The notes beneath the pieces were generated by a model. That model made no database searches. It saw only the letters and a program-made list of their open reading frames with translations, and was not told the DNA's origin. Positions 9,182-18,010 of a DNA stretch of 48,010 nt are shown one piece after another. Source of the stretch: Eubacterium sp. (GTDB lineage Bacteria; Bacillota; Clostridia; Lachnospirales; Lachnospiraceae); assembly GCA_022769325.1 (NCBI GenBank), contig JALEKC010000133.1:1-48010 (forward strand). The letters are read 5' to 3'. Both the position numbers and the translations under genes were made by a program. The first letter of the stretch is position 1. Each line of letters opens with the position of its first letter.

Positions 9182-9220
9182 ACTTACATTTAGAATTTAT
9201 ATTTGATAGGAGAGGGAACT

Positions 9221-12200
9221 ATGGAGAGATTTTTAAGTGCATTTTCCAAACTGGATTGCAAAGAAAGAATAAAAGCAGATTTTGAATCGGTTTTGGTAGA
9301 CCGAATTAGTGCATCCAAGTCCAAGAATATGGTATTTGTATATTGCCAAAATGAGGCTTGGATGCCAAGTAAAGAAATCCAGCATATGGAACAGCAACTG
9401 TATAAACAGATTTTCCGAAAGATGGGGTTTCATCCACAAATTTGTATGCAATATCCTTCTTTGGGGAAATTATCTCTTTCTCAGATTCTACAGATTGTGG
9501 AAGGAGATATAAAGTCTGAACTTCGTGAAAATGATTATGTGGATGCTATTGAATTTTGCGAAGAACCTTTTGAATGTGAAGGGGATTCTTTATATATTAC
9601 ATGCAACGATTCTTTCTTATCAAGAAGGCGTGCGGAACAGGTAAAAGATTGGTTCCACGCCTTATTTTTGACGCGCTTTGATAAAGAAATTTCGGTGGAA
9701 TTTCATTTTAAGGAATATGAAAGGAAGAAAAAGGATGATATGGAAACCTTTGTCCTGAAAAAACCGGAAGAAAAGAAAGCGGCAGAAAAGAAACCGACAG
9801 ATTCAAAGAAAATCGTAAAGAGAGAATCTGGGAAAAATTCGTTTCGCAAAAAAAATATACGAGATGTGGATGTGTTTTATGGGCGAAATTGTGAAGGAAC
9901 CGTTGTACCCATTAAAGAAATTCAGGATGAAATTGGTGAAGTTGTAATCGATGGTATGATTCGAAGTGTGGAAAGTCGTGAGATAAAAGGGGAAAAACAG
10001 ATTGTAACCTTTGCATTAACCGACTATACGGACACCATTGTTTGCAAAGTTTTTATAAAAAACGAACAGATTACCGACACCAACTTTTTCGAAATGGTAA
10101 AAAAAGGAAACTTTATCCGGGTAAAAGGTGTGGCCAGTTTGGATGCTTATGACAAAGAAATTCGGATTGGCAGTATTATGGGAATGAAAGAAATTTCCGA
10201 TTTCCGTGTGGGACGTCAGGATAATGCGTCTGTGAAACGAGTAGAATTACACGCCCATACACAAATGAGTGATATGGATGGAATTACGCATGTGGATCAG
10301 TTGGTTAAACGTGCCCATCAATGGGGACATCCGGCGGTTGCTATTACGGATCATGGTGTGGTACAGGCCTTTCCGGATGCCAATCATGCTCTCGAGGGAT
10401 TAAAATTAGAGAAAGAGGATCCCTTTAAAGTGATTTATGGATGCGAAGTCTATCTTGTGGATGATGTAAGTGACTTTGCGGTGGAAAATGAAAAAGGCCA
10501 GAGTCTGCGAGATGACTATGTGGTTTTTGATTTGGAAACAACAGGATTTTCCCAGGAAAAAGATAAGATTATTGAAATAGGTGCCGTACGGGTTAAGAAT
10601 GGGAAAATATGTGAAAAATATAGTACCTTTGTGAATCCGGAGAGAAGTATTCCGGAACGGATTACGGATTTGACGTCCATTACCAATGATATGGTGAAAG
10701 AGGCACCCACCATTGAAACAGTTTTGCCGGAATTTCTTGAATTTATTGGCGATAGTGTGTTGGTAGCCCATAATGCAGGATTTGATCATGGATTTATTCG
10801 CCAAAAAGCAGAAGAGCAGGGAAAGAAAACGGATTTTACAGTGGTAGATACCGTAGGACTTGCCCGGGTTTTATTTCCGGAATTAGCTAAGTATAAATTG
10901 GATAATATTGCAAAAAAATTAAAAATTTCTCTGGAAAATCATCATCGCGCAGTGGATGATGCAGGAGCTACTGCGGAAATTTTTGAAAAATTTGTGGAAA
11001 TGTTGGAAGAACGTGGAATGAACTCCTTGAAAGAAGTGGCAGAATTCGCCAACACTTCTTCGGATATTGTGAAAAAGAAGCCGTATTTTCACGCTATTGT
11101 TCTTGCTGCCAATGAAACCGGACGAATTAATTTGTATCGATTAGTTTCCATGGGTCATTTGGATTACTTTTATCGGAAGCCAAGAGTTCCCAAAAGTATG
11201 TTTATGAAATACAGAGAGGGCTTGATTATTGGTTCCGCCTGTGAAGCAGGAGAGTTGTACCGTGCTCTCTTGGATGAAGCGCCAGAGAGTCGTATCAAAG
11301 AATTGGTGGATTTCTATGACTATCTGGAAATCCAGCCAATTGGAAACAATAAATTTATGATTGAAAGTGAGCGGGTAGAAAATATCAATAGTTATGATGA
11401 TTTGAAAGAGATGAACCGGAAAATTGTTGCTTTGGGAGAAAAATATAACAAACCGGTTTGTGCAACTTGTGATGTTCACTTTCTGGATCCGGAAGATGAA
11501 ATCTATCGGAAAATAATATTTGCGGGAAAAAAGATGAAAGATGCGGATGACCAGCCACCTCTTTATCTTCGTACCACAGAAGAGATGCTGGAAGAGTTTT
11601 CCTATCTCGGAAGGGAAAAAGCCTATGAGGTCGTGGTGACCAATACCAATTTAATTGCGGATCGTATTGAAAAGATTTCGCCGGTTTATCCGGATAAATG
11701 TCCGCCGGTTATTCCAAAATCCGATGAAACACTTCGAAATATTTGTTATAATAAAGCAACCAGTATGTATGGTGATCCCTTGCCACCGCAAGTAAAGAAC
11801 AGATTGGATCATGAGTTGGATTCGATTATTAAAAATGGTTTTGCCGTGATGTATATCATTGCACAGAAGCTGGTGTGGAAATCCAATGAAGATGGGTATC
11901 TGGTGGGCTCCCGTGGCTCAGTAGGTTCTTCTTTTGTTGCTACCATGTCCGGTATTACAGAAGTAAACCCTTTGCCGGCTCATTATTATTGTAAAAAATG
12001 CCATTATGTGGATTTTGATTCGGAGGAAGTAAAAAAATATGCCGGAAGTTCAGGATGTGATATGCCACCAAAAACATGTCCAAATTGTGGAGAACCTTTG
12101 GTGCAGGAAGGACATGATATTCCTTTTGAGACCTTCCTTGGATTTTATGGAGATAAAGAACCGGATATCGACTTGAACTTTTCCGGAGAATATCAAAGTA

Positions 12201-13597
12201 AAGCTCATGCCTATACGGAAGTAATATTTGGAGATGGGCAAACATTTCGTGCCGGAACCATTGCCACTCTGGCAGATAAAACAGCCTATGGTTATGTGAA
12301 AAATTATTTTGAAGAACGTGGACAACATAAACGAGTGGAAGAAATAGAGCGTATTATCGATGGCTGTGTGGGAATTCGTCGTTCCACCGGTCAGCATCCG
12401 GGTGGAATTATCGTTCTTCCTTTTGGCTGGGAAATTTATACCTTTACCCCGGTGCAGCATCCCGCCAACGATCAAAATACACCAATTATTACAACACATT
12501 TTGATTATCATTCCATTGACCACAATCTTCTGAAACTTGATATACTTGGTCATGATGATCCTACTATGATTCGTATGTTAGAAGATTTGACCGGAGTAGA
12601 TGCGAAAACCATTTCGCTGGATAATCAAGAGGTTCTTTCCTTATTTGCCAATACCTCTGCTCTTGGAGTGACTCCGGATGAATTGATGGGATGTGACCTC
12701 GGAAGTCTTGGTATCCCGGAATTCGGAACGGAATTTGTAATGCAGATGTTACGGGATACAAAGCCGAAGAACTTTTCGGATCTTGTACGTATTTCGGGAC
12801 TGTCGCATGGAACGGATGTGTGGTTGAATAACGCCCAATATTTTATCAAAGAGGGAAAATGTACTCTTTCCACCGCGATTTGTACCCGTGATGATATCAT
12901 GACATATTTGATACATACCGGAGTTGAAAATGGACTTGCCTTCAAAATCATGGAGAGTGTGCGAAAGGGAAAGGGACTTACGGAGGATATGGAAAAGGCT
13001 ATGCGTGAGGCCGGGGTAGAAGATTGGTATATTGAGTCCTGCAAAAGGATTAAATATATGTTTCCAAAAGCTCATGCCGTTGCCTATGTCATGATGGCAT
13101 TTCGTATCGCTTACTTTAAAGTATTTTATCCATTGGCCTATTACGCAGCGTTTTTCAGTATCCGTGCCAAGGCATTTGATTATCAATTGATGTGTCAGGG
13201 AAAGGAAAAATTGGAAGCCACAATGCGGGATTATAAAAAGCGTTACAATGAACTTTCCAAAAAGGAACAAGATACTTATAATGATATGAAAATTGTACAG
13301 GAAATGTATGCGCGAGGATATGAATTCATGCCAATTGATATTTTTCGTGCCAAAGCAAATCATTTTCAAATCATCGATAATAAATTAATGCCGGCACTCA
13401 GTACCATTGACGGAATGGGAGGAAAAGCGGCAGAAGGAGTGGTGGAAGCAGCGAAAAATGGCCCTTTTTCTTCCCGGGAAAATTTCAAACTGCGTGCTAA
13501 AATATCCGGTACCGTAGTGGATAAGATGGCGGAGATGGGATTGCTCGGAGATTTGCCGGAAACAGATCAAATGTCCATTTTGGACTTTATGTCATGA
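9221..13597 (+). CDS. polC: DNA polymerase III alpha subunit, Gram-positive PolC type
   Basis: PolC is the main replicative polymerase of low-GC Gram-positive bacteria, combining polymerase and proofreading. In order there are an N-terminal domain, an OB fold at about residues 215-330, a PHP domain starting with ELHAHTQMSDMDG near 343, and an inserted 3'-5' exonuclease starting with FDLETTGF near 435. The exonuclease ends with the HHRAVDDAGATA motif. The polymerase half includes GSRGSVGSS, a CPNCGEP-type zinc site and PDIDLNFSGEYQ with catalytic aspartates. The ATG at 9221 is preceded by AGGAGAGGG; the upstream ATA-rich track start is not needed. Length 1458 is normal. A hairpin terminator follows. 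Confidence 0.98.
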   Translation: MERFLSAFSKLDCKERIKADFESVLVDRISASKSKNMVFVYCQNEAWMPSKEIQHMEQQLYKQIFRKMGFHPQICMQYPSLGKLSLSQILQIVEGDIKSELRENDYVDAIEFCEEPFECEGDSLYITCNDSFLSRRRAEQVKDWFHALFLTRFDKEISVEFHFKEYERKKKDDMETFVLKKPEEKKAAEKKPTDSKKIVKRESGKNSFRKKNIRDVDVFYGRNCEGTVVPIKEIQDEIGEVVIDGMIRSVESREIKGEKQIVTFALTDYTDTIVCKVFIKNEQITDTNFFEMVKKGNFIRVKGVASLDAYDKEIRIGSIMGMKEISDFRVGRQDNASVKRVELHAHTQMSDMDGITHVDQLVKRAHQWGHPAVAITDHGVVQAFPDANHALEGLKLEKEDPFKVIYGCEVYLVDDVSDFAVENEKGQSLRDDYVVFDLETTGFSQEKDKIIEIGAVRVKNGKICEKYSTFVNPERSIPERITDLTSITNDMVKEAPTIETVLPEFLEFIGDSVLVAHNAGFDHGFIRQKAEEQGKKTDFTVVDTVGLARVLFPELAKYKLDNIAKKLKISLENHHRAVDDAGATAEIFEKFVEMLEERGMNSLKEVAEFANTSSDIVKKKPYFHAIVLAANETGRINLYRLVSMGHLDYFYRKPRVPKSMFMKYREGLIIGSACEAGELYRALLDEAPESRIKELVDFYDYLEIQPIGNNKFMIESERVENINSYDDLKEMNRKIVALGEKYNKPVCATCDVHFLDPEDEIYRKIIFAGKKMKDADDQPPLYLRTTEEMLEEFSYLGREKAYEVVVTNTNLIADRIEKISPVYPDKCPPVIPKSDETLRNICYNKATSMYGDPLPPQVKNRLDHELDSIIKNGFAVMYIIAQKLVWKSNEDGYLVGSRGSVGSSFVATMSGITEVNPLPAHYYCKKCHYVDFDSEEVKKYAGSSGCDMPPKTCPNCGEPLVQEGHDIPFETFLGFYGDKEPDIDLNFSGEYQSKAHAYTEVIFGDGQTFRAGTIATLADKTAYGYVKNYFEERGQHKRVEEIERIIDGCVGIRRSTGQHPGGIIVLPFGWEIYTFTPVQHPANDQNTPIITTHFDYHSIDHNLLKLDILGHDDPTMIRMLEDLTGVDAKTISLDNQEVLSLFANTSALGVTPDELMGCDLGSLGIPEFGTEFVMQMLRDTKPKNFSDLVRISGLSHGTDVWLNNAQYFIKEGKCTLSTAICTRDDIMTYLIHTGVENGLAFKIMESVRKGKGLTEDMEKAMREAGVEDWYIESCKRIKYMFPKAHAVAYVMMAFRIAYFKVFYPLAYYAAFFSIRAKAFDYQLMCQGKEKLEATMRDYKKRYNELSKKEQDTYNDMKIVQEMYARGYEFMPIDIFRAKANHFQIIDNKLMPALSTIDGMGGKAAEGVVEAAKNGPFSSRENFKLRAKISGTVVDKMAEMGLLGDLPETDQMSILDFMS

Positions 13598-13602
13598 GAA
13601 AA

Positions 13603-13653
13603 GAAAAAATGATAAATTGGCTTGAAAGAAAAGCCGATTTATCATTTTTCTTT
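13603..13653. terminator. bidirectional hairpin terminator between polC and lexA
   Basis: A long inverted repeat, GAAAAAATGATAAATTGGCTT and AAGCCGATTTATCATTTTTC, forms a roughly 20-bp stem with one G-T wobble and a six-base loop. A-rich and T-rich flanks on both sides give a U-tract in either direction, so it can end polC and lexA transcripts. Confidence 0.85.
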
Positions 13654-13684
13654 GTCATAAAATAGGGAAACCAGATAAAAGGTA

Positions 13685-14299
13685 TTAATATAAGCGGAAC
13701 AAGCCTACAACCGTTCCTAAAATAACCACTTCATTGACATAAATAGGATCCATAGAATCGTTTTCCGGTTGCAGACGGTAGCGTCCCTCTTCTTTATAAT
13801 AGGTTTTAACCGTGGCGGAGTCATCCACCAGCGCAACTACAATATCTCCATTTTTAGCGGTGGAAGTCTGACGAACAATGACTTTATCCCCATCATGAAT
13901 TCCGATATTGATCATGCTTTCTCCACGGACATTTAACATAAATAGATTTCCACTGGGAAGCTCATCTGCTAAAATCGGAAAATAGCCACTGATATTTTGC
14001 TCAGCAAAGATGGGCTGACCGGCAGCAACTTCCCCAATGACAGGGATGTTTCGCATCTCTTTTCGGGTAAGATTAAAATTGTCATCCACGATTTCAATGG
14101 CACGGGGTTTCGTAGGGTCTCTTCGAATGTATCCGTTTTTTTCCAATGTTTCCAAATGAGAATGAACCGAAGAGGTTGATTTGAGATGAACGGCATTACA
14201 AATTTCCCGCACGGCAGGCGGATATCCTTTATTTATAATCTCTTCCTTGATATATTCAAGAATTTCACTTTGTTTTGCAGAAATACGACCATTTCCCAT
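13685..14299 (-). CDS. lexA: LexA SOS repressor
   Basis: LexA represses DNA-damage genes and cleaves itself when bound to RecA filaments. The first 70 residues form the winged helix (AKQSEILEYIKEE, PPAVREICNAVHLKSTSSVHSHL). The cleavage bond is Ala93-Gly94 in EVAAGQP. The catalytic dyad is Ser128 in RGESM and Lys165 in SATVKTYY. Length 204 is typical. The track ORF is longer, but the ATG at 14299 gives the family N-terminus, with AAAGGA about 11 bases upstream. Two LexA-like boxes flank its promoter, so it should control itself. Confidence 0.96.
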   Translation of the reverse strand: MGNGRISAKQSEILEYIKEEIINKGYPPAVREICNAVHLKSTSSVHSHLETLEKNGYIRRDPTKPRAIEIVDDNFNLTRKEMRNIPVIGEVAAGQPIFAEQNISGYFPILADELPSGNLFMLNVRGESMINIGIHDGDKVIVRQTSTAKNGDIVVALVDDSATVKTYYKEEGRYRLQPENDSMDPIYVNEVVILGTVVGLFRLY

Positions 14300-14335
14300 A
14301 TATGTTTCATTCCTTTCCAGATAGTAATGTAAAAT

Positions 14336-14349
14336 CAAACAATTGTTTG
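14336..14349. promoter_or_regulatory. LexA-like box at predicted lexA transcription start
   Basis: CAAACAATTGTTTG is a perfect 14-bp palindrome lying just after the lexA -10 box, so it covers the predicted start of transcription. It resembles the Gram-positive LexA consensus CGAAC-N4-GTTCG with weaker outer bases. Confidence 0.6.
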
Positions 14350-14354
14350 TTTTT

Positions 14355-14383
14355 ATAGTATCATAGTTTTTCTTAAATGTCAA
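14355..14383 (-). promoter_or_regulatory. lexA promoter
   Basis: Read on the minus strand, the sequence is TTGACA, a 17-base spacer, then TACTAT with an upstream TG (extended -10). This is close to consensus for the housekeeping sigma factor. LexA-like boxes overlap the -35 and follow the -10. Confidence 0.8.
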
Positions 14384-14393
14384 ACATTTGTTC
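14381..14393. promoter_or_regulatory. LexA-like box overlapping lexA -35
   Basis: On the minus strand this reads GAACAAATGTTTG, an imperfect GAAC-N4-GTTY dyad matching the LexA box of Bacillus and clostridia. It overlaps the TTGACA of the lexA promoter by three bases, a placement that would block RNA polymerase. Confidence 0.7.
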
Positions 14394-14423
14394 TGATAAA
14401 AGTAAAAATCTTTGAAATTATAG

Positions 14424-14452
14424 TAGACAAATTTTTGCTAAGTGGTTATAAT
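14424..14452 (+). promoter_or_regulatory. promoter of the SH3-domain gene
   Basis: TAGACA, a 17-base spacer and TATAAT lie about 50 bases before the ATG at 14502, divergent from the lexA promoter. The LexA-like box at 14381-14393 lies about 30 bases upstream of this -35. Confidence 0.65.
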
Positions 14453-14501
14453 TAGAAAGGTAGTATTTTTGAACATAAAATGCATAAGGAGAAGTAGACA
14501 A

Positions 14502-15326
14502 ATGAGTGAAGGAAAAGGAACTAATTTTTTTGATAAATTGAAAGGGGATAAAAAAACTCGATTTGAATTTATAATGGCTGTGTGGTCCGGCATAGTAGGA
14601 ATTGTACTTGTTGTGGGAATTGCTTTTGTCGTAAAGACATTTTTCTTTGGACAGAAAGCCATTGACAGTGGGGAACTTGCTGAAAATCAGCCGGCGGTGG
14701 TGACCGAGCAGGCAGTGGATGCAGATGAGACACCGGCTCCATATGATTCTGCGATTATCAGTGGAAACGAAGAGGATTTTCAGGATGAGGAAGATGTCGA
14801 AGATGAAGAGTTAAAAGAAGCAAAGACTGCTTATGCAACAACCGTTGTCAATCTTCGTAGTGAGCCGGCATTGACTGCTTCTGTCATTGGAAAACTCCAG
14901 GCAGGAGATGAAGTTACAATTATAAAGTATGACAAAGAATGGACCCAGGTAGAAGTAAATGGTACCAAGGGGTATGTAAGCACGATTTATCTGAGCAGGA
15001 AAAAACCGGCCGAGGAGCCTACGGTAGCAACATCAGCGCCGACAAAAGCCACTGCCACACCAAAAGTGACATCGACTCCAAAACCGACCAAACGTCCGAA
15101 GGCTACAAAGAAGCCAAAGAAAACGGAGCGGCCGGCTACCATTGAGCCAACAACGGCACCACAGGAAACAGAGGCACCAAAGCCGACAGCGACACCGGAG
15201 CCGACGAAAGCACCGGAACCAACCAAGGCACCGGAACCGACGAAAGCACCAGACCCAACCAAAGCACCAGACCCAACTAAGATTCCGGAACCGGAAAAAA
15301 CACCGGAACAAAATTCTGTACAGTAA
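14502..15326 (+). CDS. single-pass membrane protein with bacterial SH3 domain and Pro/Thr repeat tail
   Basis: The function is not known. A short cytoplasmic N-terminus leads to a membrane segment at about residues 25-45 (IVGIVLVVGIAFVVKTFFF). An acidic linker follows, then a bacterial SH3 domain at about residues 108-168 with the typical VNLRSEPALTASVIGKL, DEVTII and GYVSTIYLS. Such domains usually bind peptidoglycan peptides outside the cell. The last 100 residues are a PTKAPEPTKAP-type repeat, likely a wall-spanning or disordered stalk. The ATG at 14502 is chosen over the track start because AAGGAG lies about 10 bases upstream and the membrane helix is then well placed. It occupies the slot divergent from lexA that yneA holds in Bacillus. 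Confidence 0.8.
   Translation: MSEGKGTNFFDKLKGDKKTRFEFIMAVWSGIVGIVLVVGIAFVVKTFFFGQKAIDSGELAENQPAVVTEQAVDADETPAPYDSAIISGNEEDFQDEEDVEDEELKEAKTAYATTVVNLRSEPALTASVIGKLQAGDEVTIIKYDKEWTQVEVNGTKGYVSTIYLSRKKPAEEPTVATSAPTKATATPKVTSTPKPTKRPKATKKPKKTERPATIEPTTAPQETEAPKPTATPEPTKAPEPTKAPEPTKAPDPTKAPDPTKIPEPEKTPEQNSVQ
15190..15290 (+). repeat. coding tandem repeat, 18-base unit (PTKAPE/D)
   Basis: Five to six imperfect copies of an 18-base unit such as GCACCGGAACCGACGAAA encode PTKAPE or PTKAPD in the tail of the SH3 protein. The array may vary in length between strains. Confidence 0.8.
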
Positions 15327-15347
15327 GACAGATAAAGGAGACGACCG

Positions 15348-17999
15348 ATGGAAGAACAGCTTACCCCCATGATGCAAAAGTATCTTGAGACGAAAAATCA
15401 GTACAAAGATTGTATTCTCTTTTATCGTCTGGGTGATTTTTATGAGATGTTTTTTGAAGATGCCACTTGTGTATCAAAAGAATTGGAATTAACTCTTACC
15501 GGTAAGAGTTGTGGATTAAAGGAAAGGGCACCCATGTGTGGTGTCCCCTTTCATTCTGCTGAAGGCTATATCACTCGCTTGGTATCAAAAGGATATAAAG
15601 TTGCTATTTGTGAGCAGGTTGAAGATCCCAAATTGGCAAAGGGACTTGTGAAAAGAGAAGTTGTCCGTATTGTTACGCCGGGGACAAATTGTAACCTGGA
15701 AGCTTTGGATGAATCCAAGAACAATTATCTAATGGGTGTGGTGGCAGTGGATGATCTCTTTGGCATTTCTGTTGTAGATGTAACCACAGGAGAATACCGA
15801 CTGACGGAAGTGGATACTCTTGGAAAACTTTTGGATGAAATTAATAAATTTATGCCTAGTGAACTCATTTGTAATGAGTCTTTTTATATTAGTGGGGTTG
15901 ATGTTGAGGATTTGAAGGAAAGACTTGGAATATCTGTATCATCATTGGCACCTCACTATTTTGATGAAGAATGTTGCAAGAAGGCATTATGTCGGCATTT
16001 TTCCGTTCAGACACTGGATGGTCTTGGGCTGGCAGATTATTCCGTAGGTATTACGGCAGCCGGAGCGGTAATGGAATATCTGGAAGAAACGCAAAAAAAT
16101 TCTCTGGCACATATTTTGGAACTGGTTCCATATAATGTGGGAAAGTATATGCTTCTTGATCGAAATACCCGTAGAAATCTGGAATTGGTTGAGACATTGA
16201 GGGAAAAGAAGAAAAGAGGTTCTCTTTTATGGGTTCTGGACCGTACCAAGACAGCCATGGGTGCCCGAAAATTGCGCAGTACATTGGAGCAGCCTTTTAT
16301 CAAAAAAGAAGAGATTGTAAAACGTCTGGATGCAATCGAAGAATTGAATCAAAATATGATTACGAGGGAGGAACTTCGGGAATATTTAAATCCGATTTAT
16401 GATTTGGAACGTTTATTAAGTAAAATCAGTTATAAGTCGGCAAATCCCAGAGATTTAATTGCTCTAAAAAGTTCCCTTGAAATGTTGCCGCCCATTCGTT
16501 TTCTTTGCAGCAATTTTCAAGGTAAAATGTTTGCTGAGATATTGGAAGAATTAGATCCTCTAGAGGACTTGTGCCAGCTTATTACAGATGCCATTACGGA
16601 AGAACCACCGCTTGCCTTGCATGATGGCGGGATTATCCGTGATGGATATAATGAGCAGGTGGATAAACTGCGAAAAGCAAAATCCGAAGGAAAAGATTGG
16701 CTTCTTGAACTGGAATCCCAGGAAAGAGAAAAAACTGGAATTAAAAATTTGAAAGTAAAATACAATCGTGTATTTGGATATTATCTGGAAGTTACAAATT
16801 CCTATAAAAATCTGGTCCCCGAAGAATGGATGCGTAAGCAGACTTTGGCAAATTCCGAGCGTTATACAACGAAACGATTAAAAGAATTGGAAGATGTCAT
16901 ACTGGGAGCAGAGGACAAATTATATAATTTGGAATATCAATTGTTTTGCGACATTCGGGATCAAATATTTATGCAGGTGGACCGAATTCAGCATACAGCA
17001 AAAGCCATTGCAACCTTGGATATGATGGCAAGTCTTGCTTTGGTTTCGGAAAAAAATAATTATGTACGTCCATCACTCAATGACCAGGGGATTATTAATA
17101 TCAAAGAAGGACGCCATCCGGTTATTGAGCAAATGATTGATCACGATATGTTTATATCCAACAATACCTACCTGGATGAAGATTCTCATCGTGTAGTCAT
17201 TATCACCGGGCCTAATATGGCTGGAAAATCCACTTATATGCGTCAGACGGCCTTGATTGTTTTGATGGCACAAATTGGATGTTTTGTTCCGGCTGCCTCC
17301 GCTGATCTTTCTGTCGTAGACCGCATTTTTACAAGAGTGGGTGCTTCCGATGATCTGGCCAGTGGACAGAGTACATTTATGGTTGAAATGACAGAAGTAG
17401 CCAATATTTTACACAATGCCACCAAGGATAGTCTGATTATTTTGGACGAAATTGGAAGAGGTACTTCGACCTTTGATGGACTAAGTATTGCCTGGGCAGT
17501 GGTAGAACATATTGTGGACAAGAAAAATATAGGTGCGAAAACTCTTTTTGCAACTCATTATCATGAACTTACCGAATTGGAAGGAAAGTTAGAAGGTGTA
17601 CAAAATTATTGTATTGCTGTGAAAGAAGATGGAGATGAGATTGTTTTCTTACGAAAAATCGTAAAAGGCGGTGCTGATAAGAGTTACGGAATTCAGGTGG
17701 CTAAGCTGGCGGGAGTTCCGGAAAGTGTTTTGAGTCGTGCCAGAGAGATCGCCCAGGAATTAGAAAATGAAAACGGGGAGTTGTCCATATCCATACCGGA
17801 AGCACAATCTGGTGAGCCGGAAAGAGGAACAAAGCCAATACAAAATATGACACAGCTTTCCATATTTGATACGGTAACCACATTTCATTCAGAAGACATT
17901 TTATTTGAACTTCGAGACATAGATTTATCCCGGGTTACCCCTATGGATGCCATGAATCTTGTTTATAAGTGGCAAAATGAATTAAAAGATAAATGGTAA
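15348..17999 (+). CDS. mutS: DNA mismatch repair protein MutS
   Basis: MutS detects mismatches and small loops and recruits MutL. The mismatch-reading motif GDFYEMF is near residue 30, the Walker A loop GPNMAGKST near 620, and the Walker B LIILDEIGRGTSTFDG near 700. A helix-turn-helix-like tail follows. Length 883 matches MutS1, not MutS2, and the N-terminal mismatch domain confirms this. AAGGAG precedes the ATG. It follows the SH3 gene by 21 bases and abuts mutL, so mismatch repair and tRNA modification form one operon. Confidence 0.97.
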   Translation: MEEQLTPMMQKYLETKNQYKDCILFYRLGDFYEMFFEDATCVSKELELTLTGKSCGLKERAPMCGVPFHSAEGYITRLVSKGYKVAICEQVEDPKLAKGLVKREVVRIVTPGTNCNLEALDESKNNYLMGVVAVDDLFGISVVDVTTGEYRLTEVDTLGKLLDEINKFMPSELICNESFYISGVDVEDLKERLGISVSSLAPHYFDEECCKKALCRHFSVQTLDGLGLADYSVGITAAGAVMEYLEETQKNSLAHILELVPYNVGKYMLLDRNTRRNLELVETLREKKKRGSLLWVLDRTKTAMGARKLRSTLEQPFIKKEEIVKRLDAIEELNQNMITREELREYLNPIYDLERLLSKISYKSANPRDLIALKSSLEMLPPIRFLCSNFQGKMFAEILEELDPLEDLCQLITDAITEEPPLALHDGGIIRDGYNEQVDKLRKAKSEGKDWLLELESQEREKTGIKNLKVKYNRVFGYYLEVTNSYKNLVPEEWMRKQTLANSERYTTKRLKELEDVILGAEDKLYNLEYQLFCDIRDQIFMQVDRIQHTAKAIATLDMMASLALVSEKNNYVRPSLNDQGIINIKEGRHPVIEQMIDHDMFISNNTYLDEDSHRVVIITGPNMAGKSTYMRQTALIVLMAQIGCFVPAASADLSVVDRIFTRVGASDDLASGQSTFMVEMTEVANILHNATKDSLIILDEIGRGTSTFDGLSIAWAVVEHIVDKKNIGAKTLFATHYHELTELEGKLEGVQNYCIAVKEDGDEIVFLRKIVKGGADKSYGIQVAKLAGVPESVLSRAREIAQELENENGELSISIPEAQSGEPERGTKPIQNMTQLSIFDTVTTFHSEDILFELRDIDLSRVTPMDAMNLVYKWQNELKDKW

Positions 18000-18010
18000 G
18001 GAGGGATTCG

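Noticed and set aside
12050-13369. Minus-strand ORFs of 139-206 residues inside polC
   Set aside because: They are antisense shadows of a fully conserved polymerase frame, with no start signals or recognisable domains.
15190-15290. Repeat array considered as CRISPR-like
   Set aside because: Units are contiguous, 18 bases, in frame and code for a proline-rich peptide; there are no spacers and no cas genes.
14987-15377. Minus-strand ORFs of 114-127 residues rich in Gly/Ser or Arg/Trp opposite the SH3 gene tail
   Set aside because: They mirror the tandem PTKAPE repeat on the other strand, have no ribosome binding site, and have highly skewed composition.
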